Positions 60,319-64,000 of a DNA stretch of 64,000 nt are shown piece by piece (positions within the stretch are counted from its first letter, which is position 1; the number at the start of each line of letters is the position of its first letter). A program made the position numbers and the translations under genes. Origin of the DNA: Siphonodentalium dalli (Eukaryota; Mollusca; Scaphopoda; Gadilida; Siphonodentaliidae); assembly GCA_032622095.1 (NCBI GenBank), contig CP136061.1:62687127-62751126 (forward strand). Reading direction: 5' to 3'. Below the pieces are notes generated by a model, which was given only the letters and a program-made list of their open reading frames with translations, ran no database searches and was not told the origin of the DNA.

Positions 60319-60774
60319 CAGGCCTGAAAATATGGTGCCGGACATTTGCAGAATGAGGTCCTCAGTGGGTGAATTTAGTGATGCAAACCCGCACAGTGGG
60401 CTAGCATTACCCAATTCATCCTCTGGGGACCTCATTCTGCATGGCCTCATCTGCTTTGGGAGACTTAGACACAGATTTAAGTTCCCAGATGGTGAAGATG
60501 ATGATGTGCACCCTTTGGGCACCTGGAGTGGTTTATGTATTGTGCCAATTTGGGGATTTAGTGAAACTAAACTAAAAAAGAAACTTTCAATAGAAACTAA
60601 AAAACTTGTTAATTTGATAATAAAGATACTTTCCAGAGAAGATGAGGCCTAAGCAGAATAAGGTTCCCAGAAGTTAAATTTAGTGATGCTAGCCCACTGT
60701 GTAGGGTAACGTCAGTAAATTAACATTCTGGGGACCTCATTCTGCAACTGCCCAGCACCATATCTTCAGGCCTG
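60319..60774. mobile_element. Double-hairpin MITE, diverged
   Basis: Ends CAGGCCTGAAAATATGGTGC and its complement ending TTCAGGCCTG. Flanks atctccat / acctcagt agree at five of eight positions. Both hairpins and the spacer are typical of the family. Confidence 0.7.
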
Positions 60775-61171
60775 ACCTCAGTCCCTTCAAGGACACACCA
60801 AACCAAATATTATCCATCCTAGGCAGTCCTAGGGAGAATATGGCAGACAAAATAACATATGTGCCAACAATGCTATTCAGAATCCTTAGTCTGTTTTGAA
60901 TCAATTCAAAATTGGCTGTGCTGTTGAATTTTATCGAATCATTTCAATCAGGTATATTCTCGTGGTCTCCACAATGTTTTTTGTGTGAAGAGACTTCTTG
61001 ATAATAACAAATCATTGCACATAGAGAAAGTTCACAAGCACATTACATAGAACTACTCCCATTAATCGCTCATCACATTCACATTCCGCCTGTATTTATG
61101 ATGAAAATGAGCTGCATGCAGATTCTAGCTCTCTTCACATTATTGTAGATGGTCTATTGCACAAAAATGCA
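60775..61171. other. Intergenic, nothing recognised
   Basis: No gene or bounded repeat. Confidence 0.4.
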
Positions 61172-61570
61172 TTAACCCTTTACCCAACAGAAGGGCCCTG
61201 TGCCAATGCATTCTCTTATATATGCGAGTCGACCATAGGTCGCCTCGCATATATAAGAGAATGCATTGGCTTAACACATTAAAAATTATAAAATTGTTAA
61301 AGAATGTAAGAAAAAATGGTAAAAAGTGTTAAAAAAAGATTTGTTTTAGGCCAATGCATTCTCTTATATATGCGAGGCGACCTATGGTCGACTCGCATAT
61401 ATAAGAGAATGCATTGGCACAGGGCATAACTGTAACTATCACAATGTGGTCAAGGAGCCGGTTCCAATGATATCCATATTTGTATGGTTCTATTGAGACA
61501 GACCGAAGATATTTTAGGCTGTTGAAGCTTTATTTGGCCGGTTTGGCCGGTTTGTTGGGTAAAGGGTTAA
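61172..61570. mobile_element. Long family A MITE with two well-preserved hairpins
   Basis: TTAACCCTTTACCCAACAG to GGGTAAAGGGTTAA. Two hairpins, each pairing ATGCATTCTCTTATATATGC with its complement around a CGACCATAGGTCG-type loop, are separated by ~75 bp. An unrelated ~130-bp segment lies before the right end. It is the best-preserved example of the family's architecture. Confidence 0.8.
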
Positions 61571-62356
61571 TGGTTAAATAATACAAGATCTATTCACAAT
61601 CTCTTGTTGAGGTTTTCAATTCACTAGTTATGTCTACCAACTTAAGCATTCCAGAACTGTTGTGTACCTCCACTCTTGATACACTCGATTTGATTAGAGA
61701 TTTCATACGATTCCGAATCATTTGCACAACTCGATTCGTGATTCAATTCGAAAGGAAAACCCACAGAGCCCTAGTTGGCAGGTTCATAGACCAGAAATGA
61801 AGGAGAACACATCTGTGACCTCTCATACCATGTCATACAAGTCTCACATACTGACCCAAATATCGAGACCAACACTCTACACTGGTGAAACACAGAATAC
61901 AACTGGATGTTTCTACAAAGGACATAATATCCAGAGGGCACGAACATGTCAGACACCATATGGTGAATAATATTAATCTCATAGACAGTCGGCTGATGCA
62001 AAAAACCCTATTTTTATTATGGCTCGATATAATCTTGAAAACATCAGAACTGCATGTACATGTAAGTCATGTTATGGAAAAATACCACATGTGAGTAAGC
62101 ATGTGGTCACACCAGAGCCAGCCTACATGAATAGTCAAAGGGCAATTTTGTATTGGATTTTAGTCAATAATCGTGTTAATCAGTTAATCGTTTCAACACT
62201 AAATCACCCCCCATTTAAACAAATATGACTCCCAGTCATCCTTGAAAATTGTTTCTATTGTACCAGGTTTCATGAACAATATTCTATTCCAATAAAAACA
62301 GTATTTTTGCAGAATCAATACAATACAATGAACTGGAATGGATTACTAATACTCAC
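61571..62356. other. Intron or intergenic DNA
   Basis: A TTCGATT-rich stretch at 61680-61780 resembles other hAT-end-like fragments in the window. No supportable exon. Confidence 0.35.
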
Positions 62357-63053
62357 ATCCTTTGCATCTTTTCCTTTCCGAAGTTTGGAATCCAATCTGG
62401 AGAAACAAATGAAATATTAACCAAATGATTCCTGATGAATTCATTAAATGCAGTGTTTATTACATAGTATGGTAGCATAACACATTGAATATTCCAGATT
62501 TACGTTTCAATACAATTCATATGATTTATTTGCCACCAAAAGAAGTGCCAACACCACTAGTCGTGCATTTAGTAGTAAAAGCATGTAACTTGGCACTAGG
62601 CATAGAACATTCCCAGAAATTGAAGCTTTCCACCCATCATGGTTGTCATGGTCACAGCAACTATGGTAATAGTGGCCATCAGAGTTTAAGATATTCAATC
62701 CTTTCTTTTATTCATTTTCTATCTGTTTCTATGCGGGTTTTCCAGTTTGGCCAAAGTTTATGAAAAAGTGCCCAAAAAATCAGAAATGGCCACAAAATTG
62801 GTCAGAAGAATTTTCTTGCAAGTGAAAATTGCAAACCTTGGTGTACATAATCATTGCTCTGACCTGTGTTTTGATTTACTTTTTCCCTTTTTATGCTTGA
62901 CCGTACTCTTTGTTATTTTTCCTGAATGATTTGACATTGGTATATGGTTGCTGCTGTTATTGGTAGCAAGCGGTGTTGGCGTGGAGCCATTAGTATGCGC
63001 AATCGTAGTGTTGATCACATTGGTCTGCGAGTCAGGACTAGATGGTGAATCAC
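62357..63053 (-). CDS. Two internal exons of an unrecognised gene (partial)
   Basis: Exon 63053-62864 opens after a TTACTTACAG acceptor and closes at CACAG with a GTCAGA donor. Exon 62396-62357 opens after TTTGTTTCTCCAG and closes at a GTGAGT donor. The phases agree: two bases carried over make one Arg codon, then 13 in-frame codons. The peptide is Ser/Thr/Asn-rich (DSPSSPDSQTNVINTTIAHT) turning strongly basic (KHKKGKSKSKHR, then LDSKLRKGKDAKD), like a disordered nuclear or tail region. If the first donor is not used, the frame stops at 62851. Neither the gene nor its other exons are identified; upstream exons would lie beyond the right edge. Confidence 0.35.
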
Positions 63054-63084
63054 CTGTAAGTAAGACAAAAGCATCACTAGGGCA

Positions 63085-63300
63085 TGGCAAAATACGCCAG
63101 TGGTAATTCCAACAAAGGGCCATAACTGTTGAAAATATATTGGCGGGCACAACCCAAATTTGAAATTGACCTGTATTTTAGGCTAGTAAACTCACATACC
63201 AAATTTCATTTTATTCAATTGAGACAATCTAAAGTTATCATCAGGAAACCAAAAGTGGATGAAAGGACAGATGGACGGACAGGACAGTACAACCAATAAC
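63085..63300. repeat. Copy of the GGACGGAC-tailed repeat
   Basis: AAAGGGCCATAACT, GAAATTGACCTGTATTTT, AAAGTTATCATCAGGAAACC and a GATGGACGGACAGGACAG tail match the order of blocks at 17090-17440. Confidence 0.6.
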
Positions 63301-63420
63301 ATAATACGTCCCATTTTTTTTAATCATGCATATTAAACCTGTCAAAGAGCAAAATTTCCCTGGTGCATCCTAGTATGGGACAATGCATTAACATATTATA
63401 TCTGACAGACTGCCCAATCA

Positions 63421-64000
63421 ACAAATGAAAGTGTCAATGACACTGTAGCTCAACTTAGGTAGGGGAATAATTTAATGGTCGACAGTAAATGGAGGAATAG
63501 GAAAAGTGCTAATTGAAATGTCTAAGTAAGACTAGATGTACATGTCAATATCAACATTCATAACAGGTTTCATAATGGTCGGATCAGGGATGTGGTGATT
63601 ATGGTGTGCCAAAGGATTTATTGATGCAAAGAGTAAATTCTAAAATTCTAAAATTCTAAAATTTTCCGAATTACCCCAAAATGACTTGTTCCCATCTACA
63701 GCATTTACAAATCTCATAATGATCTGATCCAAGGTATGACCTGTAGCCTGTGCCAATGGATTTAGTCATGCAAAGAGTAAAATCCAAGATGGCTGATGGC
63801 GGCCATGTTTTTCGGCTGAACGACCCCAAAATGACTCGTTTCCCATCTACATGTCATTGTTAACATACGTGACAAATTTCATGAAGTTCCGACCAAAGCT
63901 ACAACATGTAGCCCGCACCAAAGGATTTATTCATGCAAAGAGTAAAATCCAATATGGCTGCTGGCGGATATGTTTTTTAGCCAAACGACCCCAAAATCAC
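63421..64000 (-). mobile_element. Tandem-repeat element, copy 4, cut by the window edge
   Basis: In reverse orientation, begins GAAAGTGTCAATGACACTGT and AGCTCAACTTAGG (the element's 3' hairpin end). It continues into core units (CATCTACATGTCATTGTTAA, GTAAAATCCAAGATGG). The other end lies outside the window. Confidence 0.7.

Noticed and set aside
60292-60652. Open frames on both strands over 60292-60652
   Set aside because: They result from the palindromic MITE 60319-60774, which reads similarly on both strands. Equivalent frames occur in the other copies.

Overview
The window is AT-rich animal nuclear DNA. It carries intron-containing genes with canonical GT/AG splice sites and is dense with class I and class II transposable-element debris. 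The gene set (MMAA, MRPS31, OSTM1) is pan-bilaterian. The repeat flavour (many foldback MITEs, tandem-repeat elements with short conserved ends, ACATGTA-rich simple sequence) suggests a marine invertebrate such as a mollusc, brachiopod or hemichordate. The sequence alone does not fix the phylum.

Layout. 1-3.4 kb: a foldback element, a decayed C2H2 zinc-finger array and degenerate tandem repeats. 3461-4642 (+): an intact MMAA reading frame in a single exon. 7891-22340 (-): an eight-exon MRPS31 gene whose introns hold at least ten repeat insertions. 22.7-24.7 kb (-): a dead LINE reverse-transcriptase copy. 25.1-27.2 kb: a piggyBac-like (TTAA) element keeping what looks like transposase exon 1. 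27.8-28.7 kb: a Harbinger-like element with a MADF-domain remnant. 29236-47219 (+): a six-exon OSTM1 gene. Its introns contain a CTTAAG-palindrome element, two long tandem-repeat elements, and an intact Ty1/copia retrotransposon (36848-41492) with identical 95-bp LTRs nested in one of them. 48.1-62 kb: intergenic, with a nested hAT element carrying BED-finger fragments and several MITEs. 62357-63053 (-): two phase-compatible exons of an unrecognised gene running off the right edge.

MRPS31 and OSTM1 are divergently transcribed, about 6.9 kb apart and separated by transposons. The host genes are functionally unrelated: MMAA and MRPS31 products are mitochondrial, OSTM1 is lysosomal. I see no cluster or operon-like system. 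The most distinctive content is the transposon landscape. One intact and apparently recent copia element is present. Two unrelated MITE families (8-bp TSD and TTAA TSD) share a double-hairpin layout. Several elements have unusual palindromic subterminal arrays. Exon coordinates for the host genes were derived by hand from splice signals and reading phase, and in all three genes the phases close exactly.
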